From assembly GCF_022836495.1 (NCBI RefSeq), contig NZ_BQXM01000029.1:1-63898 (forward strand): a stretch of 63,898 nt of DNA, read 5' to 3'. The translations under genes and the position numbers were made by a program. Of the stretch, positions 17,891 through 27,113 are shown in pieces (the stretch's first letter is position 1; each line of letters starts with the position of its first letter). Origin of the DNA: Desulforhabdus sp. TSK. GTDB taxonomy: Bacteria; Desulfobacterota; Syntrophobacteria; Syntrophobacterales; Syntrophobacteraceae. Under the pieces are notes generated by a model. The model searched no databases. It had not been told where the DNA came from and saw only the letters and a list, made by a program, of their open reading frames with translations.

Positions 17891-20460
17891 TGGTCTGCAT
17901 GATTTTCTCCATCCTGATTTTTCAACTGGAGAAATTCCTCCATGAGCTCGTCCACATCCTTTTTGCTTTTCAAGCGCATATCCACCAGGCGTGTAAAGCC
18001 CAACAGCTGTCCCGCCAATTCCAGCAGCCCTTCGGACGCCTCGGAAGAAGGCTTTTTCATGCGCGCCGCGATCATATCCCCTTCAGGATGGACTTCAAAA
18101 CCATAATGTTGCAGGACCCGAGCCAGAAAGAGGACCCTCAACGTCCGTCCCAGGTAGTCTCCCCCACCCCCTTCAAAATGGAGCGTGATGTAATTTTCCC
18201 TCTCATTGGGACCGCAGTAAGCGTCCAAAACCACGAAGTGATACCCGAAGTGGATGTTCACATTGAGATAGTAACGGCCGATGAGGGCAAAGCTTGAAAG
18301 AAAGGGGGATTTCAGGCTGAAGATTCCACTGCTGACGCGGTCGAATTCCTCCCAGTCCAGGTGACGCAGGTTGGAGCTCCATTGAATGCCGGGATGGCTG
18401 AGCCCTTTCCACAGGGCCTTGAAGGGACGATTCAGGATATCCTCCAGCGCCACGTTTTTTCTCGACCAACGCGTATCCTCGGGCCGGACCCCCTCACCCA
18501 GGTCCAGCACATAGACGGCGATGGGAATGTCTGTGGCAAGCTTCCTGGCCCCCCTCGCCCTCCCGTGCCTGTCTGCTCCCGTGGAAAACATTTCCCCCAC
18601 CGCCTTTTCATGGATGAAGCGGAGGAAATCGTGCAGGGTTTGACATCTTTCCGGACTGAAGCTCCTGGCTTTGGGGTCTGTCAGGTTCAAAGGAGAGATG
18701 TGCTTCAGGATCTCACGCAATCGCTTTTTGAAGGGCGTTTCCCGGTGGGCTCCACCGATGAGGCAGACAGGCTGCAGGCCTTCCGCAACGCTCCCCGCAT
18801 ACACCCGGGCCGCTCCCGCATCCACGGTGACCACTTCCCCATTCCGCAGGACCTGTGTCGCCGTTTGAGTGTTCACCAAAAGGGGGATGCCCCATTCGCG
18901 TGCGACGGAAGCAAAATGGCCTGCCACCGATCCCACGTCGGTCACGACAGCCCTCAGCCGGCCGATGATCTGGGTAAAACGGGGAGAAGTCGTCGGGGCC
19001 ACCAGGACCGCGCCTTCGGGGACAGAGCCCAAATCCGGCAGGGAAGTCACCTGGACGACGGTCCCCGTTCCAATCCCCGAGGAAGCCTTTTCCCCTGCTG
19101 CCAGCAGCACCGGGAGGGAGATGCCCGGCCCGCCCTCCCGGCAATCTGCTGCCGGTACGGCATCCGCCACTCGCAGGGGCCTGGACTGAAGGAGGTAAAG
19201 CTCACCGTTGCGCCCCTTGCACCATTCCACATCCTGGGGCATGCCGAAATGCGCCTCCAGTTGCAGGCCCCACCGGGCCAGTTGCTGTGCACTCGCTTCG
19301 TCCAGCGAAAGCTCCATCCGTTCCGGCTCTTCCAGGGGAACGGTTTCCAGCTCCCCGCCCGAACCCAGCACCGCTTTATATTCCCTGGTACCCCACCGCG
19401 ACTGGAGAACCTTGAAATCTTCCTCCCTTGAAATCTCAAGCAAATCGGGTGCGATTTCCCCTTTCACCAGCAGTTCCCCCTGGCCCCAGATGGAATAGAT
19501 TTTCAGCGTTTGAGAAGCCGGATCCAACGGATCCCGGGTATACATGACCCCGGCCGATTCCGTATCCACCATCTCCAACACCAGAACAGCCATGGGCGTT
19601 TCCTGGTCCAGGAGTCCATTTTCGACCCGGTAGTAGAGGGCCTTGGGAGCGTATTTGCTCGTGATGACAGCCTTATATGCGTCCCCCAGTCGACGGCGAT
19701 CCACTTGAAGCTCCGTTCGATACTGCCCCGCAAAAGAAAGGGCCGAATCCTCCCCCACGGCGCTGCTGCGCAGGCATACGGGGAAGTCGGACTTGCCTGC
19801 GCCGGAGAGGGCATCGTATCCTTTCAGGAGAGCCTCTTCCACGGCAGGGGGCATAGCGGCATTCAAAAACTTCGAGACCAGTTCGCGGGACGTTTCTTCC
19901 AGGGAGGAAGGAGAATGGATGTTCAGATCGGCGAGGGCAGCTTCGAGGTGGGGTCTCAATCCATTGAAGTGGCAGAAATGATGGAAGGCGGCTGCAGAGA
20001 GGGCAAAGCCCCTGGGAACGGGAAGGCGAAGCTCATTGTAGAGTGCGGCAAGATGGGCCGCTTTCCCTCCCGCCATCCCTTCGCTTCCAGGGCCGATGTC
20101 CTGGAAATTCAAAAGGAATGGAGCGGTGGGGGGCGGATGGGGTGTCAGCAGGAGAGGCTCCACCCGCGCCGAGACGGAACGGAAGCGCTCAGGCAATGCG
20201 CCGTAGCTGCGGGGGGCCATGAGGGAGAGACTCTTCACCATTCCGGACACGGCATGCATCAGTTTCCCGCAGGTTTTTTGCACAGCATGGAAATCGACGG
20301 ACGCCCCATCGTGGTAATAGCTTTCCAGGAGAGCCATTTCACCGTGGGCGGCGCGATCGAGATCCAGGAGCTCTTTAAAAGCCTCGTATTTCGTTCGCAA
20401 GCGTATTTCGGGAGAGAATACCCTGCCGGCAATGTCTCTTAGAATGTTCACCAGTGACAT
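17887..20460 (-). CDS. PEP-synthase-like ATP-grasp/phosphohistidine protein with novel C-terminal domain
   Basis: 857 residues from ATG 20460 (GGGGAGG ahead; an earlier in-frame start at 20505 lacks one). About residues 1-95 are helical and unrecognised; about 100-440 are the PPDK_N ATP-grasp nucleotide-binding domain (GGKAAHLAAL, VCLRSSAVGEDS, GVMYTRDPLDP, DVEWC near the end); about 455-570 form the swivelling phosphohistidine domain with H515 (TDVGSVAGHFASVAREWGIP). The PEP-utiliser TIM barrel that completes PEP synthase and PPDK is absent. Instead there is a C-terminal region of about 280 residues that I cannot assign. This layout recalls rifampin phosphotransferase, with an unknown third domain as acceptor site. 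Operon: fabD, this gene, phosphatase/YkgJ fusion. Confidence 0.78.
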   Translation of the reverse strand: MSLVNILRDIAGRVFSPEIRLRTKYEAFKELLDLDRAAHGEMALLESYYHDGASVDFHAVQKTCGKLMHAVSGMVKSLSLMAPRSYGALPERFRSVSARVEPLLLTPHPPPTAPFLLNFQDIGPGSEGMAGGKAAHLAALYNELRLPVPRGFALSAAAFHHFCHFNGLRPHLEAALADLNIHSPSSLEETSRELVSKFLNAAMPPAVEEALLKGYDALSGAGKSDFPVCLRSSAVGEDSALSFAGQYRTELQVDRRRLGDAYKAVITSKYAPKALYYRVENGLLDQETPMAVLVLEMVDTESAGVMYTRDPLDPASQTLKIYSIWGQGELLVKGEIAPDLLEISREEDFKVLQSRWGTREYKAVLGSGGELETVPLEEPERMELSLDEASAQQLARWGLQLEAHFGMPQDVEWCKGRNGELYLLQSRPLRVADAVPAADCREGGPGISLPVLLAAGEKASSGIGTGTVVQVTSLPDLGSVPEGAVLVAPTTSPRFTQIIGRLRAVVTDVGSVAGHFASVAREWGIPLLVNTQTATQVLRNGEVVTVDAGAARVYAGSVAEGLQPVCLIGGAHRETPFKKRLREILKHISPLNLTDPKARSFSPERCQTLHDFLRFIHEKAVGEMFSTGADRHGRARGARKLATDIPIAVYVLDLGEGVRPEDTRWSRKNVALEDILNRPFKALWKGLSHPGIQWSSNLRHLDWEEFDRVSSGIFSLKSPFLSSFALIGRYYLNVNIHFGYHFVVLDAYCGPNERENYITLHFEGGGGDYLGRTLRVLFLARVLQHYGFEVHPEGDMIAARMKKPSSEASEGLLELAGQLLGFTRLVDMRLKSKKDVDELMEEFLQLKNQDGENHADH

Positions 20461-20536
20461 ATCGCCTCCCCTTCCAAAGCAGATGGCGCCACGGCGAGTG
20501 CTCAAACCGTCCGGGAACAGAGAACGTCATGCACCT

Positions 20537-21457
20537 TTACTGGTTGGCTTGCAGGAAACTGGCCAGACTTGCAGTATCTTCCACATTCTGGACCTTTGCG
20601 TTGCGATTGATGCGGCGCATGAGCCCCCGAAGGACCTTCTTGGGCCCTACCTCCACGAAGTGAGTGTGGCCGTCCGCCACAAACTTCTCCATGGACTGAC
20701 GCCAGAGGACGGATCCGCAGATCTGTTCGACCAGCTTCCCGGGCAGCTCTGCAGCGCTCTGCAGGGGCTTGGCGTCGATATTGTTGATGACGGGAATTTG
20801 AGGGTCGTAGAACTTGCATCCCCTGACGATGGGCTCAAACTTTTCGCGGGCTCTGCTCATACAACGGCTGTGCCACGGCCCACTGACATTGAGCTGCACG
20901 CATTTTTTCGCCCCGGCTTCGTCGCTCATGGCAATGGCCTTCCGGATGGGTTCCACCCGCCCCGTGAGGATCGTCTGTTCGGGTGAATTGATATTGGCAA
21001 TTTCCACGTCGCAAAGCCGGCAGATCTCCTGGAGCTTGTCTCCCTCGAGATCCATGACCGCCGCCATGGCGCCGGGCTCCTGCTCGGCAGCCTCCTGCAT
21101 GAGGGTCCCACGCCAGCGCACCAGAGTCAGTACATCCTTGAGGCTCAAGACTCCGGCCGAATAAAGGGCGCTGTATTCACCCAGGCTATGCCCCGCCGCA
21201 GCCACGGGGTAGATTTCATGGAGCTGGAGCACTGTGAAGCACGCCAGATTCACGACGGTAATGGCAGGCTGCACGTTCTGAGTCAAAACCAGAACGTCTT
21301 CGGGACCTTCAAAGCAGAGCTTGGCCACATCCATTTCGAGAATATCACTGGCATGGGAGAAGAGCTCACGCACCTCACTGTAAGTCTCGTAGAACTCGAT
21401 GCCCATCCCGACATATTGCGATCCCTGGCCGGGAAAGAGGAAGACCCAATCATTCAT
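20537..21457 (-). CDS. fabD: malonyl-CoA:ACP transacylase
   Basis: 306 residues from ATG 21457, which has AAAGGA ahead; a 12-codon longer frame lacks that. FPGQGSQYVGMG starts the fold, GHSLGEYSALYSAG holds the nucleophile Ser, and GPWHSRCMS carries the active-site His. The enzyme loads malonyl groups onto acyl carrier protein for fatty acid synthesis. No other fab gene is adjacent, which is unusual since fabD is normally in a fab cluster; instead it leads an operon with the PEP-synthase-like and phosphatase genes. Confidence 0.94.
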   Translation of the reverse strand: MNDWVFLFPGQGSQYVGMGIEFYETYSEVRELFSHASDILEMDVAKLCFEGPEDVLVLTQNVQPAITVVNLACFTVLQLHEIYPVAAAGHSLGEYSALYSAGVLSLKDVLTLVRWRGTLMQEAAEQEPGAMAAVMDLEGDKLQEICRLCDVEIANINSPEQTILTGRVEPIRKAIAMSDEAGAKKCVQLNVSGPWHSRCMSRAREKFEPIVRGCKFYDPQIPVINNIDAKPLQSAAELPGKLVEQICGSVLWRQSMEKFVADGHTHFVEVGPKKVLRGLMRRINRNAKVQNVEDTASLASFLQANQ

Positions 21458-21638
21458 CCCTGAATTCCTTTCAGAGGTTGTCATGCCCAACGGAGAACTG
21501 CTGTTTCAGGTTTTCGCTCGCTTATCATCAATCTGCCCCGTCTTGTCAAGGTCATTATCATCATAGCAAAATGCCCGAAAGCAAGTCTAGTACATCGCAG
21601 CCAAAGGCAAAACCTGGCCCGGGAGGTGGAGTGTTGAA

Positions 21639-21712
21639 GTCCCCCCTTGAAGGGGGATTTAAGGGGATTTGCCGTGAGGCTCATAACCCCCCTGCCCCTT
21701 GCTCAAGGGTGT
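21639..21712. repeat. CCCCCTTGAAGGGGG repeat, family D copy 1
   Basis: AGTCCCCCCTTGAAGGGGG followed by AACCCCCCTGCCCCTTGCTCAAGGG. A close copy is at 45783-45865 and a looser one at 58465-58541. Immediately followed by a family A repeat, so the fabD-mlaC gap is nearly all repeat. Confidence 0.75.
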
Positions 21713-21721
21713 TGAATGAAA

Positions 21722-21792
21722 GTCACCCCGCTGAAAACCGGGGACCGGAAGGTTTTTTTATTTGCCTGGAATCCGACTTTCGCCGAAATGAC
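21722..21792. repeat. dispersed palindromic repeat, family A copy 3
   Basis: GTCACCCCGCTGAAAACCGG to CGACTTTCGCCGAAATGAC, with several mismatches inside the arms (CCGC for CCGG; CGAC for CGGC), so an older copy. Confidence 0.75.
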
Positions 21793-21960
21793 GAAAGTTG
21801 GTGAAGCAACGATATTGCCCATGGAGGTCGCGGAGATTGCACTTCAAGAAAATTGATCGCGCTGTTTGGGAATTGTTGTTATAATTTTAAAGTTTGTCCG
21901 ATCAAAGAGAGCGGTTTGGAGCATTATCGGTGTGAAGAGCATGAAGGAGGAGAATTAGGA

Positions 21961-22599
21961 ATGGCGGCAGCAAGAAACAACTCGTCAATATTAACATATA
22001 CTGCATTGATTTTTATGATTTTTTTGCAACCATGCCTCACTGCGGCCCCCGCAGCCGCCGATCAGGGTCCACTGCAGGTCATTCAGTCGGGTACGGACCG
22101 GGCCCTGGATATCATCCACAGCTCAAAATCAGGTAAAGCCCCCAGTATCCGGCAGCGCAGAGCCGAAATCCTCAGCATCGTGGATGAATATTTTGATTTT
22201 TCTGAAATGGCCAAGCGCGCCCTCGGACGCCCCTGGAAAGACCAGTCGCCTGATAAGCAGAAGGAATTCGTGAGCCTTTTTAAACAGCTCCTGTTCAATA
22301 CCTATGTGGATCGGGTGGAAACCTATACCGGCTCCAACGAAAAGGTTGTCTACGATGTGCAGGAGGTCAAGGGGGACTACGCTTTTGTCAAAACCCGGAT
22401 AATCAACTATCAGGACACCGATGTTGCCGTCGATTACCGTCTCAAGGAGGAAAAGGGTAATTGGAAGGTCTACGACGTCATCGTGGAAGGGGTGAGCCTG
22501 GTCAGCAACTACCGCAGCCAGTTCACTTCCATTCTGGCCAACGAATCCTTCGATGCCCTGCTGGTCAAGCTGCGTCAAAAAACAACGGAATGGAATTAG
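21961..22599 (+). CDS. MlaC-family periplasmic phospholipid-binding protein
   Basis: 212 residues with a signal peptide (about 1-32, ending AAPAAADQ). The mature protein carries the MlaC/Tgt2 features: RRAEILSIVDEYFDFSEMAKRALG, QKEFVSLFKQLLFNTYVDRVETY, and WKVYDVIVEGVSLVSNYRSQF. MlaC shuttles phospholipids between the outer-membrane complex and the inner-membrane MlaFEDB ABC transporter. Here it is not beside mlaFED, as often found in this phylum with several paralogues. A GGAGGAG ribosome site lies ahead of ATG 21961. First gene of a plus-strand run through the ABC ATPase at 25.1 kb. Confidence 0.85.
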   Translation: MAAARNNSSILTYTALIFMIFLQPCLTAAPAAADQGPLQVIQSGTDRALDIIHSSKSGKAPSIRQRRAEILSIVDEYFDFSEMAKRALGRPWKDQSPDKQKEFVSLFKQLLFNTYVDRVETYTGSNEKVVYDVQEVKGDYAFVKTRIINYQDTDVAVDYRLKEEKGNWKVYDVIVEGVSLVSNYRSQFTSILANESFDALLVKLRQKTTEWN

Positions 22600-22642
22600 C
22601 GGTTAAAGGCTGCTCCTTTGCACACTGATGCGGAGTTTTTCC

Positions 22643-23320
22643 ATGAGTATCGGCCCGGAGGGACACAGGCAGCGCCTGAGGGAAAGGTTTGACCGCAGCG
22701 GCTTCGATGGATTCCACGATCACGAAGTGCTGGAGCTGGTCCTCTCCTATGCCATTCCCCGCCGTGACGTGAAATCCATCGCCAGGGAGCTCATGGAAAA
22801 ATTCGGGAGTCTGGCTGCGGTCTTTGACGCGCCCCGCGTCAGCCTGGAGCAGATCAAAGGAGTCGGAGCGCACGCCGCCATTCTCATCAACACGATCCCG
22901 CGGCTCATGGACCGTTATCAAAAAGACCGTTGGAAGCCCAATCCCACGTTCAACTCCACCCAGGAAGCCGCTTCCTACCTGTCAGCCTCTCTGAAGACGG
23001 AGCGAAGCGAAGTCTTCTGCATCCTGGCCTTGAGCAGCCGCAACGCACTCATTGCCATGGAACAAATCCAGCGAGGAAGCGTCAACCGTACCGCCGTGTT
23101 TCCGCGCCTTGTGGTGGAAGCAGCACTGAAGCACCGGGCGACCGCCGTTATCCTTGCCCACAATCACCCCGGCGGCGATCCCAATCCTTCCTCGGCGGAC
23201 CGGCAGCTGACCCGAAAGCTGAACCGGATTTTGAAGGACCTGGACATCCTGGTTCACGACCACATCATCATTGCCGGCCCCAGCCACTACTCCTTCGCTG
23301 AAAATGGAGGCATGGAATGA
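22643..23320 (+). CDS. radC: RadC/YsdC-family JAMM domain protein
   Basis: 225 residues. An N-terminal helix-hairpin-helix (VLSYAIPRRDVK, LEQIKGVGAHAAILI) precedes a JAMM/MPN+ domain with the zinc motif H-x-H-P-x(7)-S-x(2)-D (AHNHPGGDPNPSSADRQLT) and an upstream Glu (ALIAMEQIQRGSVN). RadC proteins were once linked to DNA repair, but that function has not held up; deubiquitinase-like isopeptidase chemistry is predicted from the fold. ATG 22643 has GCGGAG before it. The stop overlaps the next gene as ATGA. Confidence 0.9.
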   Translation: MSIGPEGHRQRLRERFDRSGFDGFHDHEVLELVLSYAIPRRDVKSIARELMEKFGSLAAVFDAPRVSLEQIKGVGAHAAILINTIPRLMDRYQKDRWKPNPTFNSTQEAASYLSASLKTERSEVFCILALSSRNALIAMEQIQRGSVNRTAVFPRLVVEAALKHRATAVILAHNHPGGDPNPSSADRQLTRKLNRILKDLDILVHDHIIIAGPSHYSFAENGGME

Positions 23321-24324
23321 ATCCACCTCTCATGCAGGCCGTAATCGTCAGGGAACCGGTCCAAAAAGGGGAATGGAATGCTCTCGATTGCGCCACGATT
23401 CCCCGTCCCGCTCTGCAGCCGGGTGAAGTTCTCGTACAGGTGGAAGCCTGTTCCGTCAACCGCGCCGACCTCCTCCAGCGGCGAGGGCTTTATCCACCAC
23501 CGCCCGGGGCATCCACCGTTCCGGGACTGGATTTTGCCGGATTTGTGGTGGAAAAGGCCCCCGATGTAGAGGGTTGGTACGCCGGCGACAGGGTGTTCGG
23601 CATCGTTGCCGGGGGAGGCTACGGCCGGTATGTGGCCGTTCCTGCCGGGCATCTTCTCTCCATTCCCGAAAACCTCAGTTTCATCGAAGCCGCCGCTTCG
23701 GCGGAGGTTTTCTTCACTGCGCTCCACAACCTGTTCCGCGAAGCCGCCATCACCGCCGGGGAACGGCTTCTCCTGCACGGCGGAGGAAGCGGCGTCGGGA
23801 CTGCCGCCATTCAACTGGCGCGTGAAGCCGGGGTCCAAACGATCATCACGGCAAGCAGCTCCCAAAAAATTCAACGCTGCCTGGAACTGGGAGCCTCCCA
23901 CGGCATCAACTACAAGGAGGAAGATTTTGCTTCCCGCCTCCTGGAAATCACGCAGGGCAGCGGCGTGGACGTCGTCCTGGATTGCATCGGAGCCCCCTAC
24001 CTGGCCAGACATCTGGAAATCCTGAACACCCGCGGCCGCCTGGTGCTCATCGGCCTCATGGGCGGGGCCAGGGCGGAGATCCCTCTGGCGCCCCTCCTGA
24101 CCAAGCGGCTGCGCATCATTGGGTCAGTCCTGCGGAGCCAGTCCCAGGAGGAGAAGACAGCCCTGGCTCGCGATTTCCAGGAGCACGTGATTCCGCTTCT
24201 GCAAAGGGGTGCGGTCCGTCCCGTCATCGATCGGGTTTACCCCATTTCGGATGTGGAGAAAGCCCACGGCTACCTGCAGGAAGGGCGGCATTTCGGCAAG
24301 ATCGTTCTCATCCAGCAGACGTAA
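23317..24324 (+). CDS. NAD(P)H quinone oxidoreductase, PIG3/TP53I3 family
   Basis: 335-residue zinc-free medium-chain dehydrogenase/reductase. NRADLLQRRGLYPPPPGAS is the signature segment of the PIG3 quinone reductase subgroup; the cofactor loop is LLHGGGSGVGTAAIQLA, and GVDVVLDCIGAPYL follows in the Rossmann domain. Cytosolic two-electron or one-electron quinone reduction with NADPH is expected. Its ATG overlaps the radC stop, so the two are translationally coupled. Confidence 0.9.
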   Translation: MNPPLMQAVIVREPVQKGEWNALDCATIPRPALQPGEVLVQVEACSVNRADLLQRRGLYPPPPGASTVPGLDFAGFVVEKAPDVEGWYAGDRVFGIVAGGGYGRYVAVPAGHLLSIPENLSFIEAAASAEVFFTALHNLFREAAITAGERLLLHGGGSGVGTAAIQLAREAGVQTIITASSSQKIQRCLELGASHGINYKEEDFASRLLEITQGSGVDVVLDCIGAPYLARHLEILNTRGRLVLIGLMGGARAEIPLAPLLTKRLRIIGSVLRSQSQEEKTALARDFQEHVIPLLQRGAVRPVIDRVYPISDVEKAHGYLQEGRHFGKIVLIQQT

Positions 24325-24372
24325 ACTTGAAAATTCCCTCGACAACCGAGACCCATCAAGAAAGACACCCCA

Positions 24373-25167
24373 TTGAATGCAGAATGGATTTCCCTGGAAG
24401 ATGTGACGTTTGTGCGCAGACAGCGTGTGATCCTGGATCGTATCCACTGGACGGTTCAGCCCGGACACCACTGGGTCGTCCTGGGAGCCAACGGGTCGGG
24501 CAAGACGACCCTCCTCCAGCTCCTGGCGGGCTACCTCTGGCCCACACGCGGACAGATCATTGTTCTCGGTGAGCGGTTCGGTCAGACGGATCTGCGGGAG
24601 CTTCGAAAGAAGATCGGATGGGTGGGATCTTTCCTGCAGGCTCAGATCCCCTCGACGCAGAAACCCCTGGACCTCGTTGTGAGCGGCAAATACGCCTCCA
24701 TCGGCATTTTTGAAACACCCGAAGCAGAAGACTATCGGCAGGCTCGTGAATTGGCGGTGCGGCTCAAATGCCAGGATATTCTGGACCTTCCCTACGGGGT
24801 TCTTTCTCAGGGCGAAAAACAGCGGCTCCTCATCGCGCGCTCCCTCATTCACCACCCCAGGCTCCTCATCCTGGACGAGCCCTGCTCGGGACTGGATCTG
24901 GTGGCCCGGGAGCAGCTCCTGCACACCCTGGATGAACTGGGGCGGGCACCGGACGCTCCCTCCATGATCTTCGTGACACATTATCTCGAGGAGATCATGC
25001 CCGCCTTTTCCCACGTTTTCCTGCTGCAGGGCGGGCGGTGCCTGGCTCAGGGGAAGAAAGAGGAAATCCTCCGCTCGGAGCTGCTGAGCCAAACCTTCAG
25101 CATTCCCATCCAGGTGAAGGAGGAGGCGGATCGCTACTGGACCCGGGTGGCATTGGAAGCAGTTTGA
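24373..25167 (+). CDS. stand-alone ABC transporter ATP-binding protein
   Basis: 264 residues. Walker A is LGANGSGKTT, the Q-loop falls in GSFLQAQIP, the ABC signature is degenerate but recognisable (YGVLSQGEKQRLLIARSL), Walker B is LLILDEPCSGLD, and the H-loop is FVTHYLEE. Closest in style to the single-domain ModF/YlmA group, which lacks a permease and whose transport role is uncertain. No permease gene follows. The only start near the frame's beginning is TTG 24373, with a weak ribosome site. Confidence 0.85.
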   Translation: MNAEWISLEDVTFVRRQRVILDRIHWTVQPGHHWVVLGANGSGKTTLLQLLAGYLWPTRGQIIVLGERFGQTDLRELRKKIGWVGSFLQAQIPSTQKPLDLVVSGKYASIGIFETPEAEDYRQARELAVRLKCQDILDLPYGVLSQGEKQRLLIARSLIHHPRLLILDEPCSGLDLVAREQLLHTLDELGRAPDAPSMIFVTHYLEEIMPAFSHVFLLQGGRCLAQGKKEEILRSELLSQTFSIPIQVKEEADRYWTRVALEAV

Positions 25168-25169
25168 GA

Positions 25170-25204
25170 ACTCCCTCTCCCTCGAGGGAGAGGGTTGGGG
25201 TGCA
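25170..25204. repeat. CCCTCTCCCT inverted repeat, family E copy 1
   Basis: CTCCCTCTCCCTCGAGGGAG then AGGGTTGGGGTG. The same unit is at 58990-59026 inside a larger element with terminal inverted repeats. Confidence 0.6.
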
Positions 25205-25246
25205 TGGATGTATCGTTGTATACTGCGAACGGGTAAAATCTTGACT

Positions 25247-25320
25247 TTTGTAGGAGCGGCTTCCAGCCACGATTCTGATGGAGCCAGCTATTTCCATCGC
25301 GGCTGGAAGCCGCTCCTACA
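25247..25320. repeat. TAGGAGCGGC palindromic repeat, family C copy 3
   Basis: Arms TTGTAGGAGCGGCTTCCAGC and GCTGGAAGCCGCTCCTACA; the TTCCAGCC version of the arm on both sides. Confidence 0.85.
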
Positions 25321-25366
25321 GGATCATCAATAAGTCACGATCTTATCCGTTTGGAGTATAGTATTA

Positions 25367-25517
25367 GAAGCTGCCTGAGAAATGAGTCGATCGCTTTTAG
25401 CATCGACCTTCTTCCGTCATTCCGGCGGTCTTCAAGCCGGAATCCAGTTTTTTGGATGGGCTGGATTCCGGCTTGAAGACCGCCGGAATGACGAGCAAAC
25501 GAATTTTACACAGTCAG
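25367..25517. repeat. MITE-like element with family A arm (copy 1 of the TIR family)
   Basis: Outer ends GAAGCTGCCTGAGAAATGAG (left) and CGAATTTTACACAGTC (right) are imperfect inverted repeats. The middle is a long hairpin: CCGTCATTCCGGCGGTCTTC... mirrored by ...CGCCGGAATGACG (25414-25493). A sister copy with cleaner ends lies at 47288-47437. Confidence 0.7.
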
Positions 25518-25593
25518 TTACAGCATTGAACGCACCAGGTTCCGTAAAATCCCAAAAGTGCTTGACCCAGTACGCCAAACCCAGCCCGTTTCT

Positions 25594-26631
25594 TCACGGT
25601 TCATTGTGGCCGTTCCCGTTATGGGGGTTAAAATCGGAGTAAAGCAGCTCCATGCAGTCCGGGCATATCCCGTGGCTGAAGACAGCCTCCGAATGCTCCT
25701 GGATGTACTCTTCGATCTGCTGCCAGTAGCCTTCATCATCTCGAATTTTCTTGCAATTGGCACAGATCGGCAGGAACCCCCTCAGGACCTTGATCTCGGA
25801 CATTGCCCGCTGCAGATCCTGTATGAGCTTCTCTTTTTCTTTCTCCACCCGCTTCCTCTGCTCGATTTCCTGCTGAGCCAGGCTCAGCTCCACCTGAATT
25901 TCGGAAAGCTCCTTGAGAATGGTCAAGACCGGCCGATTCTCGAAAGTCATACCGACTTTTTTGTTCTGCCAGTTCAAATAGAGGTATAAAAACGGGCACG
26001 CAAACAGGGAGATGATCAGGCGGCTCAAGAACGTGCCTTTCATGATGTTTATGTATTGTGGGGTCCCCAGGAAGGCGCCCGTTGCAAACAAAAGCACATC
26101 CAGCCACATGACTCCCAAAAGGGTCAGAAAGGCCCTGAGCCAGAGCTGGATTTTCAGGGTCGGCCTGCCAAAATACTCCCAGGCAATTGCCAGGAATATC
26201 AGATCGACGACCGTCGTGAAGACGGAAGCACTGTTGATGCGAAGACTGGGCATGGGCACGTATCCCAGGGGACTGTCACCCGAAACTCTCGCCTGCAGTT
26301 GCAGAGCAATGGCGATGAGGGGCACCATGATGGACACTCCCGCCACCGTAGAAATCGCGATGCGCGTGGCACGAGGCCCGTCAAACACGTACACGACAAA
26401 CACGCCCAACAGCAGGGAGGTGTAAAAAACAGCCGAGCCAACCATGAAGGTGACCCCTGCAACCTGCACGCTGACTCCGGCATCCGTCACCCACGACATG
26501 ACCGCCGTGATCCCCCCCAACAGGGCATAAAACGGGGCAAGCCCTGCGCGCACTCGCAAAGAATGCGTCCACAAGACGCAAAAGTAAACCAACATGGCTT
26601 CGACAATGAGAATCGTCAGATCTCTGCTCAT
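25594..26631 (-). CDS. multi-pass membrane sensor-like protein with C-terminal CxxCKKIRDD tail
   Basis: About 345 residues from ATG 26631 (a GTG at 26643 is also possible). The first two thirds contain some six or seven hydrophobic helices; then comes a coiled coil (EIQVELSLAQQEIEQRKRVEKEKEKL) and a tail with four cysteines: ICANCKKIRDDEGYWQQIEEYI and SHGICPDCMELLY. This tail occurs at the end of many PAS and response-regulator proteins in this phylum and looks like a zinc site. There is no kinase, cyclase or phosphodiesterase domain, so the output must be through the coiled coil or tail. Function unknown. Confidence 0.65.
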   Translation of the reverse strand: MSRDLTILIVEAMLVYFCVLWTHSLRVRAGLAPFYALLGGITAVMSWVTDAGVSVQVAGVTFMVGSAVFYTSLLLGVFVVYVFDGPRATRIAISTVAGVSIMVPLIAIALQLQARVSGDSPLGYVPMPSLRINSASVFTTVVDLIFLAIAWEYFGRPTLKIQLWLRAFLTLLGVMWLDVLLFATGAFLGTPQYINIMKGTFLSRLIISLFACPFLYLYLNWQNKKVGMTFENRPVLTILKELSEIQVELSLAQQEIEQRKRVEKEKEKLIQDLQRAMSEIKVLRGFLPICANCKKIRDDEGYWQQIEEYIQEHSEAVFSHGICPDCMELLYSDFNPHNGNGHNEP

Positions 26632-27113
26632 GAACAATGGCACTCGCCGCTAAAAACGCTGTTCTATCTCCGCCCGAACTGCCTGTGCATTCGGTCCCCC
26701 AACGTATCGCTCCAAGGCTTATCCGTGAATGGGACATGCCTTGTCAAGAACTTCCGGAGGCCAGAGCAGACCGGGTGGGATTGTGTGCTCGTAGTGCCGC
26801 CTTTTGCATGAAGACGGCCCCTTCTCACGCAAAGATCATCGCGGTCGAGCCGGCAGAATCGACGATCATCGGAGGCAGAGGGCCTGGAGCTTATGGAATG
26901 GAGTGCATGAGTGAGGGCCTCACTCGGATCATGAACAAGGGGCAGAAGGATTCAATGACAATGCTGGAATTCCAGGGAGTGTTGAACGAGGGGCCGGGTG
27001 TTCAGCCCCTCAGAAGCTGTTGTTGATGGCATCGCCCCCTTCCCAAAGAGCGAAGCCATTTGTACCCAGGTTTCCACTTTCGGCAGGGCGACTTCCCAGG
27101 CGAAGGCAACATG
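26632..27113. other. intergenic region, no convincing gene
   Basis: About 480 nt. It should include the promoter of the minus-strand membrane protein. A plus-strand open frame across it has no ribosome site and low-complexity, non-family sequence. Confidence 0.4.

Noticed and set aside
18361-19431. 356-codon plus-strand open frame
   Set aside because: Lies wholly inside the PEP-synthase-like gene on the other strand; its product is Arg/Gly/Pro-rich and matches nothing.
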